Positions 7,746 through 17,625 of a stretch of DNA of 64,000 nucleotides are shown here, piece after piece. The notes beneath the pieces were generated by a model. That model made no database searches. It worked only from the letters and a program-made list of their open reading frames with translations, and had not been told where the DNA came from. The DNA comes from Pseudoalteromonas rubra (GTDB lineage: Bacteria; Pseudomonadota; Gammaproteobacteria; Enterobacterales; Alteromonadaceae): contig NZ_PNCI01000027.1 in assembly GCF_005887095.1 (NCBI RefSeq), forward strand, positions 110,745 through 174,744. The letters are read 5' to 3'. A program made the translations under genes and the position numbers. How positions within the stretch are numbered: the stretch's first letter is position 1; every line of letters begins with the position of its first letter.

Positions 7746-9368
7746 TTACACCTTAAATTTAGACGTTGAGCTGAGCAAGTTGTCTGACAGCTTATGTAGA
7801 TTCTGGGCCACATCACCAACTTGAGACAGAGCCGTCATGGTTTCTTCAAACGAGCTATGCATGTTAGATACGTTGGTCACAACCATAGCAGCAACGGAGG
7901 TCTGCTCTTCGGTGGCAGTGGCTATTTGTGAGTTCATCCCGTTGATAGCAAGTATCTGCTCTGAGATTAACTGGATAGATGCGCCTGTAGCTTGCGCGGC
8001 CTCCGCATTGTTGGTTGCCATATCCCGCGCACTGTTCATGGCTTTTACCGAATCGGATGCCGCCACGGTCAGCACATTAATGAGCTCACGTATTTCATTG
8101 GTTGATTTTGCCGTCCGCGAAGCCAGCTCTCGTACTTCGTCAGCGACTACCGCAAATCCACGCCCCTGCTCACCCGCTCTGGCGGCTTCTATCGCTGCAT
8201 TGAGCGCCAAAAGATTCGTTTGCTCGGCGATTGAGGTAATTACATTCAGGATCTGAGTGACATTCTGAGTGTCGTCCGCGAGTTTGTTGATAGTGCTGGC
8301 GGCCTTATTGATCTCCGCACTGAGTTCCTGCGACTGAGCAACCGACACATCGATTTGCTTCATACTTTCATCAACCGCACCTTCGGCCAGCTCAGCAGCC
8401 TGAAATGCACTGGCAGCCGACTGAGAAATATCTCCCACACTCTGTTTCATTTCTTCCATTGATTGCCTGACAACTTCGGCATCACTGGACTGTCTTTGCG
8501 TTGCATGCTCTGCAGACTGCATGCCCTCTACCAGTCGCGTCGAGTTTTTGGTCAAAGGTTCAACTACGGCAACAACGTCCACCACAGTTGCTCTTAGTAA
8601 CCCTATAAAAGAGTTAAAGTTTTTTGAAACCTGACCAATTTCGTCTTCTGAGTGTACCGTTAGCTGCGAGCTGAGTGACCCCTTTCCTTCGGCGAGCAAG
8701 TGTAGGTTGCTGGCCGCTTCTTTGGCCGCTGAGCTTATCCCCTTTGCAATCAGTACGGCGAGAATAATCACGATGATTAAAGAAACGATTGCGACAATGA
8801 ACATCATTCCCAATGCACTATCGGCATTCATTTTGGTGTTGTTCACCAGCTCAAAAAAGCGTGCATCGGCACGTTTCTGATCATCACTAAGGCGCTGCAT
8901 CACGCCTTCAAACAGGTCTCTCTTTTGGTTTGCTTTTTGTGGCAGGGTCGAAAAGTCAGCGGTGCCATCGAGCATACTACTGGCAATATTTCTGGCGATG
9001 GTCTCATAGGCTCTGATGTCATCTATGGTAGAGGCGGTCGGAAAGTTATCATTTAACGCAGGTATCTGACGTAGGCTATCGAGTAACTCAGCACTCATAT
9101 TTTGGGCCTTTTCGATCAATTCAGCGTCCCCAAAGGTGACTGACTGCGTATACGTTTCGTCAATGACTTGCATTGTGGTGACATTCTTAGACGTTAAAAT
9201 GAGCAGCTTGTAAGTCTGGTTTTCCAGTTCATCCAAAGAACGTTGATTTTCAAGCAAAGAGGTATAATTGATCATCACCAGAACAACAAAAGCAGCAACG
9301 GCGACCACGGTAAGAGCATGTATTTTCTTAGAAATACTTAAGTTTTTTAAGCCAGACAGTATCGACAT
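7746..9368 (-). CDS. Methyl-accepting chemotaxis protein
   Basis: 540 residues with classical receptor topology: a membrane segment at about 17-37, a periplasmic helical domain of about 150 residues (four-helix-bundle type), a second membrane segment at about 188-212, a HAMP region, and a long cytoplasmic coiled coil. The signalling tip [20 protein letters not shown] is canonical. It signals to CheA/CheW to bias flagellar rotation. It is divergent from the porin/PstS-like pair with about 200 bases between, suggesting that the receptor senses what those proteins bind or import. No C-terminal CheR-binding pentapeptide is visible. Confidence 0.92.
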   Translation of the reverse strand: MSILSGLKNLSISKKIHALTVVAVAAFVVLVMINYTSLLENQRSLDELENQTYKLLILTSKNVTTMQVIDETYTQSVTFGDAELIEKAQNMSAELLDSLRQIPALNDNFPTASTIDDIRAYETIARNIASSMLDGTADFSTLPQKANQKRDLFEGVMQRLSDDQKRADARFFELVNNTKMNADSALGMMFIVAIVSLIIVIILAVLIAKGISSAAKEAASNLHLLAEGKGSLSSQLTVHSEDEIGQVSKNFNSFIGLLRATVVDVVAVVEPLTKNSTRLVEGMQSAEHATQRQSSDAEVVRQSMEEMKQSVGDISQSAASAFQAAELAEGAVDESMKQIDVSVAQSQELSAEINKAASTINKLADDTQNVTQILNVITSIAEQTNLLALNAAIEAARAGEQGRGFAVVADEVRELASRTAKSTNEIRELINVLTVAASDSVKAMNSARDMATNNAEAAQATGASIQLISEQILAINGMNSQIATATEEQTSVAAMVVTNVSNMHSSFEETMTALSQVGDVAQNLHKLSDNLLSSTSKFKV

Positions 9369-9573
9369 ATCACACCTTGTAAGCTGACGCTAAATTAGCG
9401 TAAAAACGATTCTGATGTACAACAGGCAGCCTGACTCCTTGCGCCTACCACTTTAACATACACCCATCAAGCTAAAGCTTAGCGCTGTTCGTAATTTATT
9501 CAATAAAACTTTCTTTTTCGCATATTTAACTATACTTAGCCGTGCCAATAACACGAGTTTAGCGGAGCTATCC
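9369..9573. promoter_or_regulatory. Divergent promoter region, chemotaxis receptor and porin
   Basis: Rightward, TATACT (9531-9536) is a good -10 box for the porin gene with only a weak -35 (CTTTCT, 9509-9514). GCGGAG lies about eight bases before the porin ATG. No operator-like dyad stands out. Confidence 0.4.
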
Positions 9574-10647
9574 ATGAAACTAAAATTTACTCTCTTGGTC
9601 GCAGCTTTATCGTCGACAGCGCTTCATGCCGAGGTCAACATATCCGGGTTTGCCAGTATCACAGGAGGTCAGGTCCTAAGTGGGTCGGGCGTGCCTCAGT
9701 TTGGCCTGGAGCCCACTTTTTTAGCCGATTACCCCATAGTCAGTGCCTATAAAGAAGACTTTTCACTCTCGCCGGAATCCTTAATCGGATTACAGGTCAG
9801 CGGCGATCTTGGTGAGGGGTTAAGCGTCACGGGACAGATCGTTGCCCGCGGTGCCAATGACTATGATGCCGAATTTGAATGGGCCTATGTCTCATACGAC
9901 ATTAACGACAGCTGGACACTGCAAGCCGGTAAAAAGCGTCTGCCATTATTCTACTACTCTGACTTTTATGACGTGGGTTACGCCTATGTATGGATGCGAG
10001 CCCCTGCTGACAACTACACCTGGCAAATCTTTAACTATGAAGGGGTCAACCTGTTATATAGCGGTTCAATTGGTGACTGGGGGGTATCTGCCAACGTCTA
10101 TACTGGACGCGAGGATGACACCGAAAACAAACTCCTTTCTGAGTTTTTCTTCCAGACGCCAACCCGCGAAATCTGGGAGGACATTTTAGGTGGAGTAGTA
10201 CAACTCAGTTACGACTGGCTAGAGCTGCGCTTTACGCATATGCGCTACACCAACAAACGCTTCCGTAACGGTGAACCTGAAATGTGGAATGGTTCGGATT
10301 CGCGAGATGGTAAGTTTTATGGTCTGGCCGCTAATGCTGACTTTGGTAATGTCTTTATTTTATCTGAATTTAACCGCCTCGATCTGGATGGTGACCTGGA
10401 TACCTATATGATCAGCGCCGGTTATCGCTTTGACAGTATCACTCCCTATATTATGTACTCCAACTTTGAGCAAAAAGATGGTGACGACCCGGAAAAACAC
10501 GACACCCGTGCCGTAGGGGTCAGATGGGATTTTCATCCATCAGCCGCCTTTAAGGTACAGTACGACAAAGTCGAGGACGACTCCACAGCACTGGCAGTCG
10601 CAGGCGACAGCGAATCACTCACGCTTGGTATTGATTTAGTTTTTTAG
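9574..10647 (+). CDS. Porin-like outer membrane beta-barrel protein
   Basis: 357 residues with a signal peptide (MKLKFTLLVAALSSTALHA, cleaved before EVNISG). The mature part has repeated amphipathic strands (WTLQAGKKRLPLFYYSDFYDVGYAYVWMRAP resembles the loop region of trimeric general porins) and a last strand ending LTLGIDLVF with terminal Phe. It probably forms a diffusion channel. The PstS-like gene starts 11 bases downstream, so both are expressed together. Anion or phosphate preference is suggested only by that neighbour. Confidence 0.8.
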   Translation: MKLKFTLLVAALSSTALHAEVNISGFASITGGQVLSGSGVPQFGLEPTFLADYPIVSAYKEDFSLSPESLIGLQVSGDLGEGLSVTGQIVARGANDYDAEFEWAYVSYDINDSWTLQAGKKRLPLFYYSDFYDVGYAYVWMRAPADNYTWQIFNYEGVNLLYSGSIGDWGVSANVYTGREDDTENKLLSEFFFQTPTREIWEDILGGVVQLSYDWLELRFTHMRYTNKRFRNGEPEMWNGSDSRDGKFYGLAANADFGNVFILSEFNRLDLDGDLDTYMISAGYRFDSITPYIMYSNFEQKDGDDPEKHDTRAVGVRWDFHPSAAFKVQYDKVEDDSTALAVAGDSESLTLGIDLVF

Positions 10648-10657
10648 GGGAAATGAC

Positions 10658-11065
10658 ATGAAAAAATTAATAGGTGTAGTGTTATTGTCGTCGGCGCTGA
10701 ATGCCTTTGCCGGCGTATCCGTTGTAGTTCATCCCAGCAATGACAGTAGTTTCGATACCTCAACAATTAAGCGTATATTTACAGGTAAAGAGAAGTCATT
10801 CTCCAACGGAAACAAAGCTATCCCGGTTTCACAGGAAGCCGGAAATGCAGTCACCGATGAGTTTAATAACAAAGCGCTCAGTAAGTCGTCTGCGCAGCTC
10901 AAAGCTTACTGGTCAAAACTGATTTTTACCGGCAAAGGAACGCCACCCAAAGAAGTATCAAATGATGCGGAAGTGCTCAAGATGGTCTCAGCAAACCCAG
11001 ACACAATTGGTTTTGTATCATCCGACGCGGTAACGGATGCCGTTAAGGTAGTACAGCAATACTAA
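10658..11065 (+). CDS. Small periplasmic PstS-like phosphate-binding domain protein
   Basis: 135 residues: a signal peptide (MKKLIGVVLLSSALNAFA), then one half of a PBP-type fold similar to the PstS-like family. Visible features are the N-terminal VVVHPSNDSSFDTSTIKRIFTGK, a central region with FNNKALSKSSAQLKAYWSK, and the C-terminal NPDTIGFVSSDAV. Full PstS proteins are more than twice as long, and no PstCAB genes are near. It is more likely a periplasmic binding or sensing protein than part of a transporter. It is co-transcribed with the porin and divergent from a chemotaxis receptor. Confidence 0.75.
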   Translation: MKKLIGVVLLSSALNAFAGVSVVVHPSNDSSFDTSTIKRIFTGKEKSFSNGNKAIPVSQEAGNAVTDEFNNKALSKSSAQLKAYWSKLIFTGKGTPPKEVSNDAEVLKMVSANPDTIGFVSSDAVTDAVKVVQQY

Positions 11066-11100
11066 CTGAATATACAGAAATGTACGTTTTGTTCCAAAAT

Positions 11101-11128
11101 AAAAGCCGGGTTCTATATACCGGCTTTT
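11101..11128. terminator. Bidirectional terminator between convergent genes
   Basis: Perfect 9-bp stem AAAAGCCGG/CCGGCTTTT with a 10-base loop. T-rich bases flank it on both strands, so it can end the porin/PstS-like transcript and the leftward lipoprotein transcript. Confidence 0.8.
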
Positions 11129-11184
11129 GCAATTGTGAGACTAAGATTACGCTCTGACGCCCCAGCGAACCCATTTAATAAGGG

Positions 11185-11913
11185 CTAGGGTTCAGTTACC
11201 CCTTCCTCACCAGCGAGCTTGAAGGTAACCTCTTGCGTTTCAAGGGAGAAGATTTTGCCATTATCCAACTCAATCTCGATATAAAACGTCATCTTCGCTG
11301 GATAGTCTGGCCCGGTATTCAACACCAGATTGCGTGTAAACCCAGCGTTTAGCCCACCATTAAGCTGACCATATTGCACATACTCCGCAACCGTAAAAAA
11401 CGTTTTCGTCTCGTTTTTGTAGGTGTAGTACTTATTCAGTGCATCAGCGTAAGTTACCGAAAATAGTGCATTTAGATTGCTACCGGACGGATAGGCCTGG
11501 CTAAAGTCTGTGGCTGAAGTAATATCAATGGAGACGATGTTTTCTTCTGTTTGAGGCGGCACGGGCGACAAAGCATAGGCTTTTGTGATCAAAGAAAACG
11601 AGTGCGGTATATCAAGCCAGGATGCCGCTGTGACCGACATCGTTTGAGTATCCAGACCAAAAACAATGTCCTGATAGGTCACTTCCTCAGCTGCCTGATA
11701 CGGAGTGTCTCGATTATATTCAGGGTTTTGCGCGTCTTGTTCCACCAGTCGATTGTATATGCGAACCTCAAACCCTTCGGTGACTGTGTTGGATTTTTTC
11801 GCGCTGGGTTGAGGAGGCAAATCCGGCCCGGGAGTCGTTCCGTCGCTGCCTGAACCACAGCCTGTTAACATGCCCGATAGCGCCAGTACACCCAGTGTTT
11901 TTATCCTCATCAT
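11185..11913 (-). CDS. Putative lipoprotein of unknown function
   Basis: 242 residues. A lipoprotein signal peptide ends in the lipobox LTGC near residue 19, followed by a Gly/Ser/Pro-rich tether (GSGSDGTTPGPDLPPQP). The mature domain is polar and rich in Thr and Tyr and looks beta-rich. I do not recognise a family. Two adjacent ATGs (11913, 11910) are possible starts. It is probably anchored in the outer membrane, since there is no Asp after the cysteine. It is a single-gene unit just downstream of the protease gene on the same strand but behind that gene's terminator. Confidence 0.65.
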   Translation of the reverse strand: MMRIKTLGVLALSGMLTGCGSGSDGTTPGPDLPPQPSAKKSNTVTEGFEVRIYNRLVEQDAQNPEYNRDTPYQAAEEVTYQDIVFGLDTQTMSVTAASWLDIPHSFSLITKAYALSPVPPQTEENIVSIDITSATDFSQAYPSGSNLNALFSVTYADALNKYYTYKNETKTFFTVAEYVQYGQLNGGLNAGFTRNLVLNTGPDYPAKMTFYIEIELDNGKIFSLETQEVTFKLAGEEGVTEP

Positions 11914-12080
11914 GTGTTGTCCTTAAACTGCAAGTGCGTCATATTGTATCTGGATATGTATGAGTAACAATGGCTTATGTGTTATTAAATGTTACCCTTT
12001 GTGCAATAAAACACCATACTCTGGTTGTGATTGTGCAGGCCTTTTTAAGGGCTTGGCTGGCTTTTTCACTGTAAAAAAGA

Positions 12081-12109
12081 GGGCCTGACGTCATTGACCG
12101 ATCAGGCCC
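12081..12109 (-). terminator. Terminator of the M4 protease gene
   Basis: Stem GGGCCTGA/TCAGGCCC of eight pairs, then a T-run in the leftward direction (TCTTTTTTAC), 11 bases after the stop codon. Confidence 0.85.
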
Positions 12110-12119
12110 CTATATTAGT

Positions 12120-14876
12120 TTAGTTACATGCCCCCATCACTTTCCACACTGCCCAGCGGCTGGCGTTGTCGGCCGGATTCTGGTTGCGTGTCCACCACTT
12201 GGCCTGGAACAATCGCCCGTTGTAACTCACCTGATCGCCAGCGGTATAAACCGTATTGGCGGACCAGGCACCAACCCGACATTGCGGTGTCTTAGTTTTG
12301 ATGCTTATCTTGTGCGTGGCTGAACGAGTTTGCAGTCCCCCCTTATCGCTGGCCACCGCATATACCTCATAGGCACCCACTTCGTTCAGAGTCACCGAAG
12401 CAGAGTATGGCTTTGTGTGACTGCTGGCCACCTGTTTGCCATTAACAAAATACCGGATCTGAACCAGGTCGCCATCCTTATCAGAGGCACTGACCTGCAG
12501 TGCTATCGGCTGCTCCGGGGCAAACTCACTGCCATTTTTAGGGCTATTCAAAGTTACTTCTGGTGCATGAGCCTCACTTTTTGCTGCATTCACTTTGATT
12601 GTGCGTGTTACCACCGCGGAGCGGGCATCCTTGTTATCTATGGCAACCGCACTGAGGGTGTACTCTCCAGCCTGTTTTGCATCAAAGTTAAATGCATAAG
12701 GTGCCTGAGTAAGCTCAGTCAGCAACTGCCCATGGACACTAACGAGTACCTGTTTAATTGTGCCATCTCTGTCGGTTGCATTTAATGCCACCGCGACCTT
12801 AGTGCCTTCACTCACTTCGAGGTGATTGTCTGGTGATAAAAAGGCCAATTCAGGTATCTGATTTGGCTGCTCCTGAGTGACACCGCACTCAACACCACGC
12901 TGCCATACGCCCCAGGAACCCGAGTTATGCTCGGGACTCTGGCCTCGGTTCCACCATTTGGCGATATATTCATAGCCATCAAAGGCAGCTTTATTGCCCT
13001 GCACATAGACCTGGTTTTCTCTCCACTGAGGAGTCTGGCATTGTGCAGGGTCTATTAAAGTAAACTGCACAGGCTCTGAGGTGACTGTCAGCCCTTCGTT
13101 ATCTTCTACGACAGCACTGAGTTGATAGATACCGGTTTCACCGCTTTGCCAGCGCACCTCAAAAGGTTCAGCGGTCAATGTCCGATATTGTTTACCGTTC
13201 ACCATAAAGGTCACTTTTGCAACCTCACCATAGTCATCTTTTGCATCAGCACTGAAGGTCAACTCTGACTCAATCTTAAAGCGACTCCCCTCACCCGGGT
13301 TCGTTATGGTGATTTCTGGTGCTTTATTTTCTGTACAGGCAAAGACCCCCACTTGTTTAAACGCTTCGCCAACATCTTTTATGTCGTATCCGAGCTCCTC
13401 GGCAGCATCTGTTACCCCGCAAGCCAGCGACTCAAAATTGCCGTTGTAAACCCAGTAGTGCTTGTTGGCATGCAACATCACTTCATAGGCTTTTTTCACG
13501 CCCCAACCGGGTGTGTTTGCCAGATGATAAAATGCTTTATTAAACACCCCAGAGCTATAGTGAACATCCATCCCTATGGTGTAATCATCCGCATGACCAA
13601 TCGACTCGCCGTCTTTGGTTGGGTCATCCATATAACGCAATGCTGTGCGGTTTTTGAAAATACTGGCGCCAATTAACCAGTCTACTTCGCAGCTGCCATC
13701 GGCATTTTGATTCAAAAAGCACTCCAGTGCCTCCGACGTCATGTCTGAAAACGCTTCGTTTACACCGCCGGACATGCTACGGTACGCCAGCTTTGAGTTT
13801 TGTGACGTCACACCATGGGCAATTTCATGGGCGACCACACCCAGTGATGTAAAAGGATACACGCCATAACGAGACAAGTTGCCATCTCCAAACGTTACTT
13901 CCTTGCCATTCCAAAATGCATTCAGGTAATTTTCACGGTAGTGAACACGCATCACCAAATCGCCTTCCAGTGCGCGGCTGCTGTACCAGTCATCAAACAT
14001 CTCCAGTGTTGCTTTACCATAATACATAGCATCATTGAGTGGAGAATAGGCACCATTAACTGACTTATGCTGGTTCTCGTGGCAATCAAACACAAAGGTC
14101 TCTGTATTACTGATGTCGTGTTCCATGTCGATAACGCGAATATCCTCATGTGCCAGGGCACAACGCCCATCTTCACGCTCTGTGGCATAAAACTTTGGCT
14201 TATCCTCACCATAATAGTGGCGGCCGATTTTCTCATTGCCGCCCGGACCTGTGCCAATTTTGCCGTGGGTCAGTGTTTCAACATGACTCAATACCTCTGC
14301 ACTATGGGCATCAATAAAGAACTCCGGTCGGCTGGGTGCTTGCTCTGTCTCAGCAAAAAAGCTAATCCGATAGGCCAATCTGAACCCATTATGATAGGGG
14401 TACACCACCAGCTCAATCTGTTCGTCCTGAGTCAGCAAAAGGTTCGGGATACTGGCTTTTGCGCTGCGCAAAGCTTGCGCTTCATCAATTGACGCCACAA
14501 CCGAATCCAGCTTAGGCGCCGGCACCACTGAGCCACTGACACCCGTGATATTCCCCTCCGGGGAAAACCACACACTGAGCAGGTTTTGCGCATCATGATG
14601 GGTCACAATTTCACCACCGTGTACCCGTATTCCCTGGTAATACTGACTGCGACGCAGGTGCTTGCCATCTTCGCTGCGGCTGTGGGTTTTAAATTCAAAG
14701 TCTGGCTGAGTACTTGCCTGACGGGACTGGAAAAAGCGCGTTGACTGCTGCAACTGTTCAATCAGCTGAGATTCCAGCTGTTTGTTACTGTGGACACTGA
14801 TCGGTGCGGTGTTTGCAGTAGCACCAAATACACTCACTGCAGCGAGAAAAGAAGCTATGGGTGATAACTTATACAT
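12120..14876 (-). CDS. Secreted M4 family metalloprotease with two chitin-binding modules
   Basis: 918 residues. A signal peptide (to about residue 23) is followed by an FTP/PepSY-type propeptide (about 30-200). The thermolysin-like catalytic domain spans about 205-515: zinc site HEIAH at 350-354 and third ligand E374 in GGVNEAFSD. After it come an Ig-like domain (PEITITNPGEGSRF onward), a CBM5/12 module (CQTPQWRENQVYVQG to WQRGVEC), two more Ig-like repeats, and a C-terminal CBM5/12 module (AWSANTVYTAGD to VMGACN). The CBM5/12 modules carry the aromatic AKWWNRGQ/AKWWTRNQ core. M4 proteases cut proteins at hydrophobic sites. Here the chitin-binding modules and the adjacent chitinase genes suggest attack on protein in chitinous material. 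It lies 87 bases downstream of chiA, with a hairpin between. Confidence 0.9.
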   Translation of the reverse strand: MYKLSPIASFLAAVSVFGATANTAPISVHSNKQLESQLIEQLQQSTRFFQSRQASTQPDFEFKTHSRSEDGKHLRRSQYYQGIRVHGGEIVTHHDAQNLLSVWFSPEGNITGVSGSVVPAPKLDSVVASIDEAQALRSAKASIPNLLLTQDEQIELVVYPYHNGFRLAYRISFFAETEQAPSRPEFFIDAHSAEVLSHVETLTHGKIGTGPGGNEKIGRHYYGEDKPKFYATEREDGRCALAHEDIRVIDMEHDISNTETFVFDCHENQHKSVNGAYSPLNDAMYYGKATLEMFDDWYSSRALEGDLVMRVHYRENYLNAFWNGKEVTFGDGNLSRYGVYPFTSLGVVAHEIAHGVTSQNSKLAYRSMSGGVNEAFSDMTSEALECFLNQNADGSCEVDWLIGASIFKNRTALRYMDDPTKDGESIGHADDYTIGMDVHYSSGVFNKAFYHLANTPGWGVKKAYEVMLHANKHYWVYNGNFESLACGVTDAAEELGYDIKDVGEAFKQVGVFACTENKAPEITITNPGEGSRFKIESELTFSADAKDDYGEVAKVTFMVNGKQYRTLTAEPFEVRWQSGETGIYQLSAVVEDNEGLTVTSEPVQFTLIDPAQCQTPQWRENQVYVQGNKAAFDGYEYIAKWWNRGQSPEHNSGSWGVWQRGVECGVTQEQPNQIPELAFLSPDNHLEVSEGTKVAVALNATDRDGTIKQVLVSVHGQLLTELTQAPYAFNFDAKQAGEYTLSAVAIDNKDARSAVVTRTIKVNAAKSEAHAPEVTLNSPKNGSEFAPEQPIALQVSASDKDGDLVQIRYFVNGKQVASSHTKPYSASVTLNEVGAYEVYAVASDKGGLQTRSATHKISIKTKTPQCRVGAWSANTVYTAGDQVSYNGRLFQAKWWTRNQNPADNASRWAVWKVMGACN

Positions 14877-14917
14877 GATTTTACTCTTTTTGTTCGTTGT
14901 TTTTATTTATCTTTAGA

Positions 14918-14933
14918 AGCGCATCCCTGCGCT
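14918..14933 (-). other. Intercistronic hairpin between chiA and the M4 protease gene
   Basis: Perfect 6-bp stem AGCGCA/TGCGCT with a four-base loop in the 87-base gap. It is not followed by a T-run, so it is more likely an mRNA processing or stability element than a terminator. Confidence 0.45.
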
Positions 14934-14963
14934 CACGGGAGTTATCCGTAACAGCCAATTAAT

Positions 14964-17606
14964 TTATAGCTTGCGCCACACACCGTTACTGCCAGGCGTC
15001 TGACCACGGGTCCACCAGCGTGCCTGCCAGGTTTCGCCGCCATGTGTTACTTTGTCACCGCCGGTATAAACCAGGTCACTGCGCCAGGCACGTACTTTGC
15101 CATCGTCTGGGATGATCTCCTGCCATACACCGCCATTGGAAGGCAACGCACCTCGTGTCCACCAGCGAGCGCGATATTCCACACCTTTGTAAAACACCTT
15201 GTCGCCGCCTACATACACTTTATTGGCATCCCAGGTGGTGTTGCCATCACCAGGGGTCGGTTCAGGTGTTTCAGTCAGATTTTTTACTGTGACGTTGAAT
15301 TGACGTTGTACTTCATGGACGCCATCGCTGACGGTCACAGTCCCGGTCACAGTCTGTGTTTTATCCACTTCAGAGGCGATCAGGGTGACAGACGCGCCCT
15401 GACCACTGATTGCATGACCCGGCACATTCCATTGATAACTCAGAGCTTTACCTTCTGGATCAGTGGCCCCCACAGTCAGCGTTTTGCTGGACTTTTCATC
15501 CAGGCGAATACTCGCTATGTCTCCAACAACTGGTGCTTTGTTTTCAACCTCAGGGGCTTTCACCATTACTTTGACTTGGCGCTGTACCTGGTTCACCCCA
15601 TCAGAAACCTGCAAGGTGACCGTAAACACCGCGTCCTGAGTGACATTCGGCGCCGCCACGATAACGCTGTCATGCTCGCTTTGCAGATTCAGCTGAGCAT
15701 CGCCTGACCAGCGATACGTCAGTGCCTTACCTTCCGGATCTCGCGCGTCGGCAGTAAGGATATAGATGTCACCCGCCGCCAACGTCAGGTTAGCCGGCAT
15801 AGTGATGATGGGTGCTTTGTTCACAGGTACTGGCTCAGTCACTTTCCCAGCCAAACCTTCGTGCATAGCATTGAGAATATCGCCATTATCCGCATCAATT
15901 TCCCAGGCAAACAAACCACCCAGATTGTGTTCACGGACATACTGACCCTTGGCTTTGACCGAACGTGGGCTATCATAGGTCACCAGGGTGCCGGTATCGC
16001 GATTCCACACATAGGCCGCTTCAGCTGTGGTGTCATAACCTACTTCAAAGCCATTAATGCCCTGCTCACCACTGCCAATCATGTGCGCCTTTAGGCCCTT
16101 ATAGTCAATGACACCCGCTTCCCAAACGCCCTGTGACGTGCTGCCACGCAACTTACCATTGGCTGGTGCCGTCATCGGGTTATCGGCGATTTTGGCATTT
16201 TTTGGATATACCCCTTCCCAGCCACGTCCGTACATGGCTGCACCGACGACCAGTTTTTCGCTGGGAACACCTTGCTTAAGCAATAACTGAATTGCATTGT
16301 CCAGTGTGTAAGCAGGACCTTTTCTTGCCTCACCTTGCTCATCAACACCCGTGCCCCGGCATTCATCTGAACTCAGGTGTGAACCACAGTAAATGCCAGT
16401 CTGGTGGCCTGTCTCATTGTTCCAGCCACCGTAAAAGTCATAGGTCATGGCAAAGATGTAGTCCATGTACTGCGCAGCGTCGCGATAATCAACATCTTCG
16501 ATTTTGTCCCAGCCAGTACCAATGGCTGAAGTTAATTCGTATTCACGACCGGTTTGAATTTCCAGCTCATCCAACATCTCTCTGAGCTCTTTCATCAGCA
16601 ACACATAGGTTTCGCCATCCGTGCTGGCGCCCAAATCAGGGTGAGCACCATCACCACCGGGGAATTCCCAGTCAATGTCCACGCCGTCATAGAATTTCCA
16701 GGTGGTCAGGAACTCGCGCATTGACTTCACAAAGGTGTCGCGGTTTGCTTTGTCCGTAAAATCAAAAAATGGGTCTGACAAAGTCCAGCCCCCCACCGAA
16801 GGCAAGATCTTCAGATCCGGGTTGCGTTGTTTCAGCGCCATTAATTGCGCATAGGTGCCACGAATTGGATCTTTACTGCTGATCCCAGGCAGTGCCTTTT
16901 GCACCGCAGCCCAGGGGTCGTGGATCACCACTTCATAGTCTTCAGAGCTACCACAGGCCAGCTTTAAAGCGCGCAGACTATTGCCATTTTCTATCTCAGC
17001 CAGCGAATCATTCGGGCCACAAATCGGAATAAAACCATATAAAAGGTGGGTCAGGTTATCTGCCGGGATCTGGGTCACATCAAAGTTTCGGCCATATATT
17101 CCCCACTCAACAAAATAGGCACCTACCACTGTATTGGGGTCGGTGTCATACTTTTTGTTATTGGGGTTGACGTTCAGCTTAAGCGGCTCCAGGTGTCCGC
17201 CATCGGTATCCGCGATCACGATAGGCTTGCTGGCAGAGGTGGCACAGCCCGACGCATCACACAATGCAATACGCAATTCATGACGCCCTGATTTATGATA
17301 AGGGAAGCGGATCACCCCGCTGGTGGTGCCTTTCGCCAGTTTACCTTCATTGACCACCTTGTCATCAAAGTACACTTTGTAACTGTCACCCCCCTTGCCT
17401 GACCAGGCATTCCATTCAATGGCGATATCGACCACCTCTTTGGCCTGGATCAGCTGTTTGTAGGAACCTCTGCCGTAAATGTTGACGTCAACAAAGGAGT
17501 AGTTTTGCGGTTTCCAGTTAATACTGGGGGTTGATGGTGCGGCGACAGCTGTCGCTACTGATAAAGCTGATGCGACTGCAGCCGCACTGATCAAATAGTT
17601 AAACAT
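14964..17606 (-). CDS. chiA: GH18 chitinase, ChiA type
   Basis: 880 residues from the ATG at 17606, which has AGAGGA six bases upstream; the frame is open further upstream but that part overlaps the LPMO gene. Order of domains: signal peptide (to about 23), ChiA N-terminal FnIII-like domain (about 25-135), GH18 barrel (about 160-600) with the catalytic DGVDIDWE at 307-314 (E314 as proton donor), two PKD/Ig-like domains, and two CBM5/12 modules (WDANKVYVGGDKVFYKG and WRSDLVYTGGDKVTHGG). ChiA-type enzymes cleave chitin processively from chain ends and are secreted. The start is 19 bases after the LPMO stop, in one operon. Confidence 0.92.
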   Translation of the reverse strand: MFNYLISAAAVASALSVATAVAAPSTPSINWKPQNYSFVDVNIYGRGSYKQLIQAKEVVDIAIEWNAWSGKGGDSYKVYFDDKVVNEGKLAKGTTSGVIRFPYHKSGRHELRIALCDASGCATSASKPIVIADTDGGHLEPLKLNVNPNNKKYDTDPNTVVGAYFVEWGIYGRNFDVTQIPADNLTHLLYGFIPICGPNDSLAEIENGNSLRALKLACGSSEDYEVVIHDPWAAVQKALPGISSKDPIRGTYAQLMALKQRNPDLKILPSVGGWTLSDPFFDFTDKANRDTFVKSMREFLTTWKFYDGVDIDWEFPGGDGAHPDLGASTDGETYVLLMKELREMLDELEIQTGREYELTSAIGTGWDKIEDVDYRDAAQYMDYIFAMTYDFYGGWNNETGHQTGIYCGSHLSSDECRGTGVDEQGEARKGPAYTLDNAIQLLLKQGVPSEKLVVGAAMYGRGWEGVYPKNAKIADNPMTAPANGKLRGSTSQGVWEAGVIDYKGLKAHMIGSGEQGINGFEVGYDTTAEAAYVWNRDTGTLVTYDSPRSVKAKGQYVREHNLGGLFAWEIDADNGDILNAMHEGLAGKVTEPVPVNKAPIITMPANLTLAAGDIYILTADARDPEGKALTYRWSGDAQLNLQSEHDSVIVAAPNVTQDAVFTVTLQVSDGVNQVQRQVKVMVKAPEVENKAPVVGDIASIRLDEKSSKTLTVGATDPEGKALSYQWNVPGHAISGQGASVTLIASEVDKTQTVTGTVTVSDGVHEVQRQFNVTVKNLTETPEPTPGDGNTTWDANKVYVGGDKVFYKGVEYRARWWTRGALPSNGGVWQEIIPDDGKVRAWRSDLVYTGGDKVTHGGETWQARWWTRGQTPGSNGVWRKL

Positions 17607-17625
17607 GTTTTTTCCTCTTAAATTG

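Noticed and set aside
15042..15707. Plus-strand open frame of 221 codons opposite chiA
   Set aside because: It lies wholly inside the coding sequence of the chitinase on the other strand and has no recognisable domain or ribosome-binding site.
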